A stretch of 64,000 bases of DNA, taken from NCBI RefSeq assembly GCF_026805545.1, contig NZ_JAPRFR010000004.1, positions 1 through 64,000 on the forward strand, written 5' to 3'. Source of the DNA: Aerococcus kribbianus (GTDB lineage Bacteria > Bacillota > Bacilli > Lactobacillales > Aerococcaceae). The translations under genes were made by a program, and so were the position numbers. Shown here in pieces: positions 17,691 through 25,647 of this stretch. Below the pieces are notes generated by a model, which was not told where the DNA came from, made no database searches, and was given only the letters and a program-made list of their open reading frames with translations. Each line of letters begins with the position of its first letter. Within the stretch, counting starts at the first letter, position 1.

Positions 17691-17744
17691 TAAAAACCGA
17701 ATACTAATAACAGTCTTTATGTATTTCTGTTAGTAGTATTCGGT
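17691..17744 (-). terminator. Intercistronic terminator/attenuator between arcB and the racemase
   Basis: 18-nt arms (17696-17713 and 17727-17744) pair at 17 of 18 positions around a 13-nt loop, followed on the minus strand by TTTTTAT. It lies inside the operon, so partial termination would lower expression of racemase, antiporter and arcC, unless these have another promoter. Confidence 0.8.
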
Positions 17745-17787
17745 CCAATTAATGATAAATACTCTAATTTTTTACTATTTTACATTA

Positions 17788-18792
17788 TTATACTTTTGGA
17801 ATAAATAGGTTACCGTTTGTAGCTGCCATGATTGCTTTGATTGAGTGCATACGGTTTTCAGCTTCTTCAAATTGACGCGCATGTTTTTCATCACGGAACA
17901 CTTCGTCAGTAACTTCCATTTCTTTTACACCAAAGCGTTCGTTCATTTCAGCTCCATATTTAGTTTCAGTATCGTGGAAAGCTGGTAGACAGTGCATGAA
18001 GATGTAGTCACCTTCAATTAAGTCTGTCAATTCTTTATTGATTTGGTAAGGTTTCAATAAATTGATACGTTCTTCAAATTTATCTTCTTCACCCATTGAT
18101 ACCCAAACGTCAGTATAAAGAACATCTGCATCTTTAACTGCAGACTTGATATCTGAAGTAACTGTCACAGTTGATCCTGATTCTTTAGCAAATTTTTCAG
18201 CATAATCGACTACTGATTGTTCTGGGAATAGTTCTTCTGGAGAAGCAACAGTAATGCTTACACCTAACATTGAACCAGCAACTAATAAACTGTTAGCCAT
18301 GTTGTTACGGCCGTCACCACAGTAAACAAGTTTTTTACCTTTTAATTCACCAAATTCTTCTTTAATGGTCATGAAGTCAGCAATCATTTGCGTTGGATGC
18401 CATTCGTCTGTTAAACCATTCCAAACAGGAACGCCTGAATATTTAGCTAAGGCTTCCACATCTTCTTGTTTGAAACCACGGAATTCGATACCGTCAAACA
18501 TTGAACCAAATACTTTAGCAGAGTCTTCTACAGATTCTTTTTTACCTAATTGGATGTCGTTAGCACCCATGAATTCAGGATTTGCTCCCAAGTCGTTACA
18601 TGCTACAGTGAATGCAGAACGCGTACGAGTTGAAGATTTTTCGAAAAGCAATACGATGTTTTGACCTTTTAAGTATTCGTGAGGAATATTACGTTTTTTA
18701 AGGTCTTTCAAATGAATACTGAAGTCGATTAGGTATTCTAATTCTTCTGGTGTAAAGTCTACTTCTTTTAACAAACTACGTCCTTGGAACAT
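17788..18792 (-). CDS. arcB: Ornithine carbamoyltransferase, catabolic
   Basis: 334 residues from the ATG at 18792 ([14 protein letters not shown]), 11 nt after AGGAG; the in-frame GTG at 18804 abuts the site. It converts citrulline plus phosphate to ornithine and carbamoyl phosphate. Motifs: SSTRTRS (carbamoyl phosphate), HPTQ, the DVWVSMG ornithine loop, and HCLPAF with the catalytic Cys. It lies directly downstream of arcA (40 nt). Confidence 0.95.
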   Translation of the reverse strand: MFQGRSLLKEVDFTPEELEYLIDFSIHLKDLKKRNIPHEYLKGQNIVLLFEKSSTRTRSAFTVACNDLGANPEFMGANDIQLGKKESVEDSAKVFGSMFDGIEFRGFKQEDVEALAKYSGVPVWNGLTDEWHPTQMIADFMTIKEEFGELKGKKLVYCGDGRNNMANSLLVAGSMLGVSITVASPEELFPEQSVVDYAEKFAKESGSTVTVTSDIKSAVKDADVLYTDVWVSMGEEDKFEERINLLKPYQINKELTDLIEGDYIFMHCLPAFHDTETKYGAEMNERFGVKEMEVTDEVFRDEKHARQFEEAENRMHSIKAIMAATNGNLFIPKV

Positions 18793-18832
18793 TTTATGCT
18801 TCACTCCTATTTTTTATTTGCTTGGGTTACTA

Positions 18833-20065
18833 TTAGATATCTTCACGTTGTAAAGGCATACTCATGCAACGTGGGCCACCACGACCGCGAACTAATTCAC
18901 TTCCGCGAACCTTGATTAATTTCAAGCCAGCTTCAGCTAAGATCTTGTTAGTTACAGTGTTACGGTCATAAACAACTACCACACCTGGTGCAATTGTTAG
19001 AGTATTTGAACCATCGTTCCATTGTTCACGAGCAGCTGCAACTGGGTCACCGCCACCACAACGGATTAATTGTACTTTTTCTTGGCCAAGTGCTTCAGCT
19101 AAGATGTTTTCTAGTTTATCTTCAGTTTCTTCAATGTTAACTGTTCCATCACCGTTTGGAGTAATATCCCAAACTTTCAATCCGCCTTCGATTTCTGGGT
19201 GGATTGTGAATTTATCATAGTCAACCATTGTAAATACTGTATCTAAGTGCATGAATTTACGGTTTTCGCCAATTAAGAAGGCTAAAACATGTTTGAATTC
19301 AGTTTCTTCGAATAGACGACCAGCTAGTTTTTCAATTGAACGGGCATCAGTACGTTGAGAAATACCAACAGCTAAGACATCTTTAGAAAGAACTAATTCG
19401 TCTCCACCTTCAATACGAGTTGATTCTTCACGGTTATAAAAGCGGTCTACTTGACCATTTCCGTATTCTGGATGGTGATCAAAGATGTATTTACCATATA
19501 ATGTTTCACGGTTACGTGTGTCAGAATACATATGGTTCAATGTTACGCCATTGTACATTGTTGCAAATGGGTCACGTGTGAAGTAAAGGTTTGGCATTGG
19601 ATCAACGATGAATGGGTAGTCAGTTTCATATAAATCAGATAATGATTTTCCACCTTCTACTTCGATTTCTGTTTTACGGAAACCTTCCATTGTTTTCAAT
19701 ACCATTTCATAAGTATCATCCATTGCTAGCAAGTAGTCTTTCAATGCTTTCAACATTGCTTCAGATTGAACACCTGTTTCAGCTAACCATTCGTCAACAA
19801 AGGCTTCCTTTACATCAGCGGCATCAATTGCTTCAGCAACTAATTTTTCAAGATAAAGCACTTCTATGCCATTTTCACGTAGCGCATCGGCAAAAGCATC
19901 GTGTTCAGCTTGCGCATCTTCCAAATATGGAATGTCATCAAACAACAAACGTTCCAAGAAGTCTGGCACTAAGTTTTCTAATTCTTTACCAGGTCTATGC
20001 AACAATACTTTCTTAAGTGGGCCAATTTCAGATTTCACATGAATTGGGCGTGTAATTTCAGACAT
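18833..20065 (-). CDS. arcA: Arginine deiminase
   Basis: 410 residues. It hydrolyses L-arginine to L-citrulline and ammonia. Guanidine-modifying fold with [29 protein letters not shown] (catalytic His) and the C-terminal [10 protein letters not shown] bearing the nucleophilic Cys. It shares superfamily with the two DDAH-like proteins upstream but is a distinct, longer family. It has its own promoter with TATAAT and a cre-like site. AGGTAGGA precedes the ATG. Confidence 0.97.
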   Translation of the reverse strand: MSEITRPIHVKSEIGPLKKVLLHRPGKELENLVPDFLERLLFDDIPYLEDAQAEHDAFADALRENGIEVLYLEKLVAEAIDAADVKEAFVDEWLAETGVQSEAMLKALKDYLLAMDDTYEMVLKTMEGFRKTEIEVEGGKSLSDLYETDYPFIVDPMPNLYFTRDPFATMYNGVTLNHMYSDTRNRETLYGKYIFDHHPEYGNGQVDRFYNREESTRIEGGDELVLSKDVLAVGISQRTDARSIEKLAGRLFEETEFKHVLAFLIGENRKFMHLDTVFTMVDYDKFTIHPEIEGGLKVWDITPNGDGTVNIEETEDKLENILAEALGQEKVQLIRCGGGDPVAAAREQWNDGSNTLTIAPGVVVVYDRNTVTNKILAEAGLKLIKVRGSELVRGRGGPRCMSMPLQREDI

Positions 20066-20113
20066 TACAATTCCTACCTTTCTTAAAACTTCTTAGTTTT
20101 TTATTACATTTTC

Positions 20114-20142
20114 ATTATACCAAGCCTAGAAAACGCTATCAC
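20114..20142 (-). promoter_or_regulatory. arcA promoter with weak -35 and overlapping cre-like site
   Basis: TATAAT at 20114-20119, 17 bp, and a poor -35 GTGATA at 20137-20142 on the minus strand. A cre-like sequence, GTGATAGCGTTTTCTA at 20127-20142, matches the consensus at 13 of 16. The poor -35 fits an activator-dependent promoter with catabolite control, as known for arc operons. Confidence 0.55.
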
Positions 20143-20182
20143 GAAATTGGCGACACCCAAAATGAGAAATTCATCACATTTA

Positions 20183-20950
20183 TTAAAAACGTAGTGATAA
20201 ACAAGATAATCCTCCATCAATTTTTCTAAATTCTGAAGTATCAACAGTTAATACCTCATAGCCTAAATTTTCAATCTTACTTTGAACATTTGGATATCCT
20301 TCGGGTACAATAACTTTATCATTAACCCAAATGCAGTTTGCTCCGTAAGCTTCATTTAATTCAACTTCTACTTTATTGAACTTATCAAAAGCTTCTTTAT
20401 TTTTAAACTCTCCGGCAACCAATAAATTATTATTTTCTAAATAGGCTAAACCCGTTTTCAAATGGAGCATTTCATCCAAACTTACAGTTTCTCCTGAAAG
20501 ACCGTACTTCTCAAGGATAGAAATCATTTGATTAGCTCCTTCTTGATTAGTACGTTCTGATAAGCCAATATAATAGTGATCTCCCACCATCATAATGTCT
20601 CCAGCTTCAATTGTTCCCGGTTCTTCAATCTTTTCAATATTCTCATAAAATTTTGATAACGCTTGATGCATATCTTCTAATTGCGCCTCTTCTCTTCGGC
20701 TTTCAGCGCCTGGTCTTGTAATAATAGCGCATTTACTTGTACATAACGCCACATCTTCAACAAAACAAGAGTCTGGGAACTCTTCTTTTGGTTCCAATAC
20801 AGTAACTTCCACTCCACATTTAGTAAGAGCACTTACATAATTTTCATGTTGAACTAATGCTACCTCATAAATAGGTTTCCCTTCATGTGCACTTGTGATT
20901 CCTTCAGAGATACTTTTACTTGGTACTCGAACAATAACATTATTAAACAT
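20183..20950 (-). CDS. DDAH-family dimethylarginine dimethylaminohydrolase-like protein (second copy)
   Basis: 255 residues. The guanidino-group-modifying fold shows DDAH signature blocks: EEFPDSCFVED (substrate loop), EAGD, GLSERTN, LHLKT with the catalytic His, and the terminal GLSCLSLRF with the nucleophilic Cys. Known DDAHs hydrolyse mono- or asymmetric dimethylarginine to citrulline and a methylamine. Located directly before arcA, it could feed citrulline into ArcB. It is clearly related to, but diverged from, the tandem copy upstream. Activity on plain arginine or another ureido/guanidino substrate cannot be excluded. Confidence 0.85.
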   Translation of the reverse strand: MFNNVIVRVPSKSISEGITSAHEGKPIYEVALVQHENYVSALTKCGVEVTVLEPKEEFPDSCFVEDVALCTSKCAIITRPGAESRREEAQLEDMHQALSKFYENIEKIEEPGTIEAGDIMMVGDHYYIGLSERTNQEGANQMISILEKYGLSGETVSLDEMLHLKTGLAYLENNNLLVAGEFKNKEAFDKFNKVEVELNEAYGANCIWVNDKVIVPEGYPNVQSKIENLGYEVLTVDTSEFRKIDGGLSCLSLRF

Positions 20951-21044
20951 AAATACCCCTCTTTCTAAAATTATATAATCTATTAATTTTATAAAACTAA
21001 AGATTCAAAATCTCTCATGTAAATATTGATTTTAGTTATTAAAA

Positions 21045-21824
21045 TCAAAAACGTAATGATAAACAAGTCAGACTTCCGTCTATCTTTTTAAATTCATCAG
21101 TATTTACTACTTCTACCGGATAACCAAGAGACTTTATATAATTTAAAGTCTTAGGATAACCTTCCGGAACCATAACAGTACCATTTATAAATAAACTATT
21201 AATGGCATATAATTCATCTTTTTCAACAACATAGCGATTAAAATCCTTAAATTCTGAAGCTTTATTCATTTCTGAGCTCAATAACATATTATTATCATCT
21301 AAATATATAACAAAGTCTTTTAAATGAAGCCCTTCAGTGACTGGAACTGTGGAAGATGTAAAACCATACTTCGAAACAAACTCATTAAATTGTTTTGCGC
21401 CTTCATCATTAGTCCGTTCTGATAATCCCACATAAAAATGATTATCAACTTGAAGAACATCTCCTCCTTCCATAGTACCCGGGTATTCTATATAGTATAT
21501 ATCTTTGTTATCGAAATAGTTTTTAAGAGTTGGCTCTATTTCAACCTTTTCACCATTACGACTCTCTTTAGGTGAATTAGTTATAATCGCAAATTTATCA
21601 GTAACCACGGCTGGATCTTCTACGAAGCATGAATCAGGAAACTCTTCCAATGGTTCTAATACTAGAACTTCTAAACCCAATTTTTCTAATATTTTTACAT
21701 ATTGTCCATGTTGTTTCAAACCATCCTCATATTTAGGATTTTCACTAGAAAACATACCAGTTGTAATACCTTCTACCATTGATTTTGATGGTTTTCTAAC
21801 AATTCCATTAGTAAATTCTACCAT
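21045..21824 (-). CDS. DDAH-family dimethylarginine dimethylaminohydrolase-like protein (first copy)
   Basis: 259 residues with the same motif series as the downstream copy: EEFPDSCFVEDPAV, EGGD, GLSERTND, LHLKD and C-terminal GSLTCLSLRF. First gene of the arc operon, with AAGGGGGA before the ATG and a strong promoter about 140 nt upstream. It is AT-rich relative to arcA. Divergence between the copies suggests different substrates (for example mono- versus dimethylarginine) or hetero-oligomers, both inference. Confidence 0.85.
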   Translation of the reverse strand: MVEFTNGIVRKPSKSMVEGITTGMFSSENPKYEDGLKQHGQYVKILEKLGLEVLVLEPLEEFPDSCFVEDPAVVTDKFAIITNSPKESRNGEKVEIEPTLKNYFDNKDIYYIEYPGTMEGGDVLQVDNHFYVGLSERTNDEGAKQFNEFVSKYGFTSSTVPVTEGLHLKDFVIYLDDNNMLLSSEMNKASEFKDFNRYVVEKDELYAINSLFINGTVMVPEGYPKTLNYIKSLGYPVEVVNTDEFKKIDGSLTCLSLRF

Positions 21825-21946
21825 TATTGTAATCCCCCTTAATATTTTACAACCACTATAACTAGCTAATCCTTCCTATTTCTCTCCTTTCATATTACTA
21901 CTTACCAATAGAATCAATAACTATGTTACTAAACCAAATCACAATA

Positions 21947-21962
21947 TTGGATACGCTTTCAT
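21947..21962 (-). promoter_or_regulatory. cre-like (CcpA) site at the arc promoter
   Basis: ATGAAAGCGTATCCAA on the minus strand matches WTGNAARCGNWWWCAW at 15 of 16 positions. It overlaps the end of the -10 and the start region, a position that gives repression by CcpA in other Firmicutes. Confidence 0.65.
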
Positions 21963-21989
21963 TATACAATTAAATTCTTTTTATGTCAG
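21961..21989 (-). promoter_or_regulatory. Main promoter of the DDAH-arc operon
   Basis: CTGACA (21984-21989), 17 bp, TATAAT (21961-21966) on the minus strand, about 137 nt ahead of the first DDAH ATG, leaving a sizeable untranslated leader. Confidence 0.75.
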
Positions 21990-22241
21990 CTCTTTTCAAT
22001 CTATTTTAATACTATTGTGACATATTATTTATGATATTACTTTCATCTTAATAATTACACTCTAGATAATTATCAATTCAATTATTGATTGCAATAGAAA
22101 AACTTACTGATCAATTAAATTAATGAAAATATTTAATTAATCAAGTTTTAATCCACTTAGTATTAGTTATAATTCTTCAATATTAAACATTAATATTTAC
22201 GAACTGTATATTACAAAAATAATAGTATTATTGCTTTAATT

Positions 22242-22276
22242 AAAAAAACCAACAACTCTAATTAAAGTTATCGGTT
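22242..22276 (-). terminator. Terminator of the B3/4-domain gene
   Basis: 11-bp stem (22247-22257 with 22266-22276, two G-U pairs), 8-nt loop, then a T tract on the minus strand. Confidence 0.75.
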
Positions 22277-22338
22277 TAATTATTTAGATTAAAACAGAAC
22301 AAAACTAATTTAGTAAAAATGCCTTTATAATTTTCACC

Positions 22339-23052
22339 CTAAGCAATAGTTGCTTCTTTATTTTCAATATTAATTATTTCTGCTTCAGCTTGAACGCCTA
22401 AATGTTCAGCCAATAAACTTTGTAATTGAGTTTGCGCTTCTTGGGCCCGTTGCGCTTGTTGAGCATTAATAGCTTCAATAACAATAACAGCTTGTTGGCT
22501 TTCTTCAGTGATCATTGTTCGTTCAGCTTCCCGCCAATTAAAACACCGGCACACTGCTCCCTGGTCATCATAGTAGCAGATTTCCCCTTCTAAGGCTGCA
22601 GCACTCTCCTCAGCACCTAATGGCCAGAAATCTTCGCCACCTTGAGCAAGGCCCAGGTGCATGTCTCCAGTAATTTTACTGGTATCTTCTGCTCCAATGG
22701 GAACGCCATTAGCCATAGAGGCTACATTATATAAGTCCACCAAAGGATTAATTGGGCGTACGATATTCCCTTTTTGTACCCTTTTTAAGAGGGCTTCGAT
22801 AGAGGACCGCGCACCTTTTTTGGTTTTAAATTTTTGGAAAGCTTGTCGCCACTGAGCAATGACTTCGTTTTGGCTGATGGGTTCATCAGGTACAAATTTT
22901 TCACCAGCCTTGGCTGCTTGTTTCAACAAATTAGCCATGACCGCATCCTTCTCATCAGAAATTTCGTTATTTAAATCATTTACCCTCAATAAGTAAATTT
23001 CTGCTTGCGGAAAAAGGTCCCAAAACTCATTATCAACAATTAATTTTGTCAT
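22339..23052 (-). CDS. Stand-alone B3/B4 tRNA-binding/editing domain protein
   Basis: 237 residues. The central region (about 80-190) has the B3/4 fold signature found in the editing domain of phenylalanyl-tRNA synthetase beta chains: ARSSIEALLKRV, NPLVDLYN, VPIGAEDTSKITGD, and a short FNWREAERT. Free-standing B3/4 proteins are thought to edit mischarged tRNA or modified amino acids, but the substrate is unknown here. AAGGGG precedes the ATG. Single gene with its own terminator. Confidence 0.82.
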   Translation of the reverse strand: MTKLIVDNEFWDLFPQAEIYLLRVNDLNNEISDEKDAVMANLLKQAAKAGEKFVPDEPISQNEVIAQWRQAFQKFKTKKGARSSIEALLKRVQKGNIVRPINPLVDLYNVASMANGVPIGAEDTSKITGDMHLGLAQGGEDFWPLGAEESAAALEGEICYYDDQGAVCRCFNWREAERTMITEESQQAVIVIEAINAQQAQRAQEAQTQLQSLLAEHLGVQAEAEIINIENKEATIA

Positions 23053-23141
23053 GTAATCACCCCTTAACTTTTTTATTATTTTATCATAAGTAAGATAAAA
23101 AACTAAGGAGAAAATAGGCTAGACTCGCCATCATCCTACTA

Positions 23142-23237
23142 TTAGTCTGTCTCTCTTTTAACTAAAACGACTTGCCCGCCCAATACTACCAAGATTAGGC
23201 CTAAAGCGACAGAATAGGTCAGGGTATTTTCTATCAT
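23142..23237 (-). CDS. Possible small hydrophobic peptide (31 aa)
   Basis: An ATG-initiated frame encodes MIENTLTYSVALGLILVVLG and 11 further residues ending KRETD: a single membrane-spanning helix with a charged C-terminus, like many small membrane peptides. No good Shine-Dalgarno site is seen before it, and a TAGAAT -10-like box lies about 25 nt upstream. It sits in a 349-bp gap otherwise lacking genes. Could be chance. Confidence 0.3.
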   Translation of the reverse strand: MIENTLTYSVALGLILVVLGGQVVLVKRETD

Positions 23238-23401
23238 CGGTAATCATCATTCTATTAAGACTTCTTTGCTTGAAAAACTAAAGCTTATCGAGCCAATTAT
23301 TATTAGTTATTTCTTAAACATTTAACAATTCACCTAATAATATATTTTTAGCTTGCCTAAATCATTCAGGGACATTACACTATTATTTGGGAGGAGATAT
23401 T

Positions 23402-23878
23402 ATGTCGAATTTATCTACCAAAGATTTGGTAATGATTGCAATGGCAACCGCCGTTATTGTAGCAGCATCCATGTTTATTTTAATTCCCGTGCCTGCAACT
23501 CATGGTTTTGTTACCATTGTTGACGCTGGAATTTACTTAATTGCGATGGCATTTGGTCCCTTAGCCGGCTTATTGGTCGGTGGCTTATCTGGTTTTCTTA
23601 TAGACATCTTATCAGGCGCTGCTAATTGGGCATTATTTTCTGCTATTATCCACGGTATTCAAGGTTTTCTTTTTGCTAAACTCTATTTAAAACAACAAAA
23701 AGTTATCGCTTATCTTGCTTCAAGTATTTTTATGGTATTAGGCTATGCCCTAGCCACTGTCTTCATGTTTGATTGGTATGCAGGGGTGGCCTCTATTCCA
23801 GCCAACTGCATTCAAATTGTATTTTCCATTTTATTAACGGAATTACTGGGCAAACGCTTCGTAGCTAGCCTTAAATAA
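23402..23878 (+). CDS. ECF transporter S component (substrate-binding membrane subunit)
   Basis: 158 residues from the ATG at 23402, which has GGGAGGAG upstream. Six predicted helices; the STKDLVMIAMATAVIV start, VDAGIYLIAMAFGPLAGLLVGGLSGFLIDILSG and IIHGIQGF are typical of the small vitamin/micronutrient S components (PF07155-like). The substrate cannot be assigned from sequence and I see no riboswitch in the leader. As a solitary group II S component it should dock on the EcfA1-EcfA2-EcfT module at 42-44.6 kb. Confidence 0.85.
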   Translation: MSNLSTKDLVMIAMATAVIVAASMFILIPVPATHGFVTIVDAGIYLIAMAFGPLAGLLVGGLSGFLIDILSGAANWALFSAIIHGIQGFLFAKLYLKQQKVIAYLASSIFMVLGYALATVFMFDWYAGVASIPANCIQIVFSILLTELLGKRFVASLK

Positions 23879-23890
23879 AAAGGGGGTAAC

Positions 23891-23985
23891 AAAAGTCGTT
23901 AAGAACAGAAGCCTTGGACCAAAACACGAAAGATGGCAAACAGCCATCTAAGAGATTTTGGGAAAGGCAGTCTGTTCTGACTTTT
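23891..23985. repeat. 95-nt nested-hairpin element (dispersed repeat or structured RNA)
   Basis: Five collinear pairings make one long hairpin: AAAAGTC/GACTTTT (23891-23897/23979-23985), AGAACAGA/TCTGTTCT (23902-23909/23971-23978), GCCTT/AAGGC (23911-23915/23964-23968), CCAAAA/TTTTGG (23919-23924/23956-23961), and AGATGGC/GCCATCT (23931-23937/23943-23949) with a 5-nt AAACA loop. A partial relative occurs at 9691-9717. It lies 3' of the ECF S gene, before the terminator. Candidate miniature repeat; no family recognised. Confidence 0.65.
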
Positions 23986-24023
23986 GGAACCCAACTAGGA
24001 GATTAATGTTCATATATCACAAA

Positions 24024-24058
24024 GAGGCTGGAACTTTTATCCCAGCCTCACTTTTTTT
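24024..24058 (+). terminator. Terminator after the ECF S gene
   Basis: GAGGCTGG/CCAGCCTC stem (24024-24031/24042-24049) followed by CTTTTTTT on the plus strand. Its arm sequence is nearly the same as the hairpin at 28511-28536. Confidence 0.88.
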
Positions 24059-24066
24059 CGATAGTT

Positions 24067-24687
24067 TTAATCAAGAATCACTTGCCAATTAGGATCTGCA
24101 TAGGCAGAGAAACACATGTCAATTTGTTCTTTAGTTGTTTTGTGGACAGATAGAGGTGGTAGGTCATCCTGAGTGAAAAATTGGGCAGCTAAAGTTTCTG
24201 AATTGGCTTGGAATTGCCCACCATGATCATGACATAGAGCAAATATCTTAACAATTTCAAAAGCATAAATCCCAGCATTACGCTTGTTACGGTCTTCTAA
24301 AGCAATCACCCGATCAACACTCACATCACGACCAGCCTCTTCTTTACTTTCTTTAATTAAGTTCTCTTTTACGGTTTGATTGACATCTACCCAACCACCT
24401 GGTAATGCCCATAATCCGTCAGCTTCTTGAACTAATAGAATTTTATCATCCTTGATAATAGCTGCACGAGAATCAAGTTTTGGTGTCTGATAACCTGTTT
24501 CACTAGCAAATAAACCCGTAACCTTGTCTGTATTCATCCCCGTTTTCTCTGCTAGCATATCCACACTAATCTGGCGAATCCGTTCAAAACGTTCTACATC
24601 AAATTTATTGGTCGTATAATGTAAACCAGCTTGAGCTAAAGCTTGTAACTCAATGGCCCAATCCAACCATAATTCTTTTTCTTCCAT
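24067..24687 (-). CDS. Nudix hydrolase with N-terminal Nudix_N-type domain
   Basis: 206 residues. The N-terminal ~65 residues (LWLDWAIELQALAQAGLHY...) are the helical domain preceding a subgroup of Nudix enzymes. The Nudix domain follows, with GGWVDVNQ and KESKEEAG: the catalytic REUXEEXG core reads KESKEEAG, and the first Glu of the box is Gln, as I believe is tolerated in this subgroup. Likely substrate is a nucleoside diphosphate derivative such as ADP-ribose; not determined. It lies 23 nt downstream of the glyoxalase II gene, probably in one operon. Confidence 0.82.
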   Translation of the reverse strand: MEEKELWLDWAIELQALAQAGLHYTTNKFDVERFERIRQISVDMLAEKTGMNTDKVTGLFASETGYQTPKLDSRAAIIKDDKILLVQEADGLWALPGGWVDVNQTVKENLIKESKEEAGRDVSVDRVIALEDRNKRNAGIYAFEIVKIFALCHDHGGQFQANSETLAAQFFTQDDLPPLSVHKTTKEQIDMCFSAYADPNWQVILD

Positions 24688-24710
24688 ATTCTAATCAAGA
24701 CTCCTATTGT

Positions 24711-25409
24711 TTAGAAATTGTCGCGTTGTTTACGGTAGTGGATAAAATCTTCTAATGACTGGGCCTGTAAGAAAACATTATAAGTTTTTTCCTCTCCAAG
24801 CGTCGTTGGTAGGGTCGGCTGTCCTTGATCTAAGTGATCTTGGGCTCTTTTTATCGCCTTTTCTAATTCAGCCTGGTCGCCTAAGATTGTTTGAGCAAAT
24901 TTTAGGTTAGTCATGGTATATTCATGGCCAGCATACAAGCGAACACTGTCCGCCAAGGCATTAAATTTCTTCATTCCTTGATAGGCTGCCTGGTAATCTT
25001 GAGTGAAGACACGCCCACAACCACCTGCAAACAAGGCATCGCCAGCAAATAAAACATCTCCAGATAAATAAACAATATGTTCTTGGGTATGACCTGCTGC
25101 CTTGAAGACTTGATAATCAGTTTTTAATACAGGCACTGTGTCTCCCTCTGCGACTACCTTATCAACTTGTTCAGCAACTTCACTTGGTCCAATCACTTGA
25201 ACATTAGGGTAAGCGGTGCGTAAATCAGCCACCCCATCAACATGGTCAGAGTGCCCATGGGTCAATAAAATATAAGCTAGGTCAACATCTTCCTTAGCTA
25301 GGAAATCGAGAACCCCTTGTGATTCACCAGGATCCACAATAACCGCTTGCCCATCCTCGATATAAGTCCAGATATAGTTATCCGCTAAGGCGGGAATTGC
25401 CGTAATCAT
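24711..25409 (-). CDS. gloB: Hydroxyacylglutathione hydrolase (glyoxalase II), MBL fold
   Basis: 232 residues. Metallo-beta-lactamase fold with THGHSDHVDG (the usual THHHxDH has Gly at the second His position), AAGHTQEH, the GDALFAGGCGR block, AGHEYTMTNLKFA, and the C-terminal HAGH domain segment TLGEEKTYNVFL. These last blocks are specific to true glyoxalase II rather than generic MBL proteins. It would hydrolyse S-lactoylglutathione, so it implies glutathione or a similar thiol. AAGGAGTGG precedes the ATG. Upstream gene of a pair with the Nudix gene. Confidence 0.85.
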   Translation of the reverse strand: MITAIPALADNYIWTYIEDGQAVIVDPGESQGVLDFLAKEDVDLAYILLTHGHSDHVDGVADLRTAYPNVQVIGPSEVAEQVDKVVAEGDTVPVLKTDYQVFKAAGHTQEHIVYLSGDVLFAGDALFAGGCGRVFTQDYQAAYQGMKKFNALADSVRLYAGHEYTMTNLKFAQTILGDQAELEKAIKRAQDHLDQGQPTLPTTLGEEKTYNVFLQAQSLEDFIHYRKQRDNF

Positions 25410-25535
25410 TTCAATCCACTCCTTTTCTTATCCTTAGTTTACCATTTTGAGCAGGAAATGAAAAAAGATGCCATTACCCCTCTTTCTATCTTGCTTTGTA
25501 ATCATCTTAGGAAGTTACTTATTAATCAAACGACT

Positions 25536-25584
25536 AAAAAAGAGCCAGACCTATTCAATCTCACAATTGAAAATGATCTGACTC
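25536..25584 (-). terminator. Terminator of the quinone oxidoreductase gene
   Basis: Two-tier hairpin: outer GAGCCAGA/TCTGACTC (25542-25549/25577-25584, one G-U) and inner TTCAAT/ATTGAA (25554-25559/25566-25571), followed on the minus strand by a T tract. Confidence 0.78.
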
Positions 25585-25647
25585 TCAAAATTAGCTACTT
25601 TCAAGGTTAATTTGTTAAACCGTTATTATAAAAAATCTTAATTATTC

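Larger units (their letters stand above)
21825..22338. other. AT-rich arc operon control region (514 bp without a gene)
   Basis: Holds the arc promoter (21961-21989), a cre-like site over its -10 (21947-21962), and the terminator of the B3/4 gene (22242-22276). The remaining ~230 bp upstream of the promoter is extremely AT-rich, with scattered TGTGA half sites (for example near 22015-22019) and TTAATTAA-type repeats. It is suited to Crp/Fnr and ArgR-type binding, but I cannot define a full operator. Confidence 0.5.

Noticed and set aside
22012-22040. Crp/Fnr operator upstream of the arc promoter
   Set aside because: Only TGTGA half sites are present without a properly spaced TCACA partner, so a full operator is not supported.
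23238-23401. Vitamin riboswitch before the ECF S component
   Set aside because: I could not find the conserved cores of TPP, FMN, preQ1, folate (THF) or cobalamin riboswitches in this short AT-rich leader.
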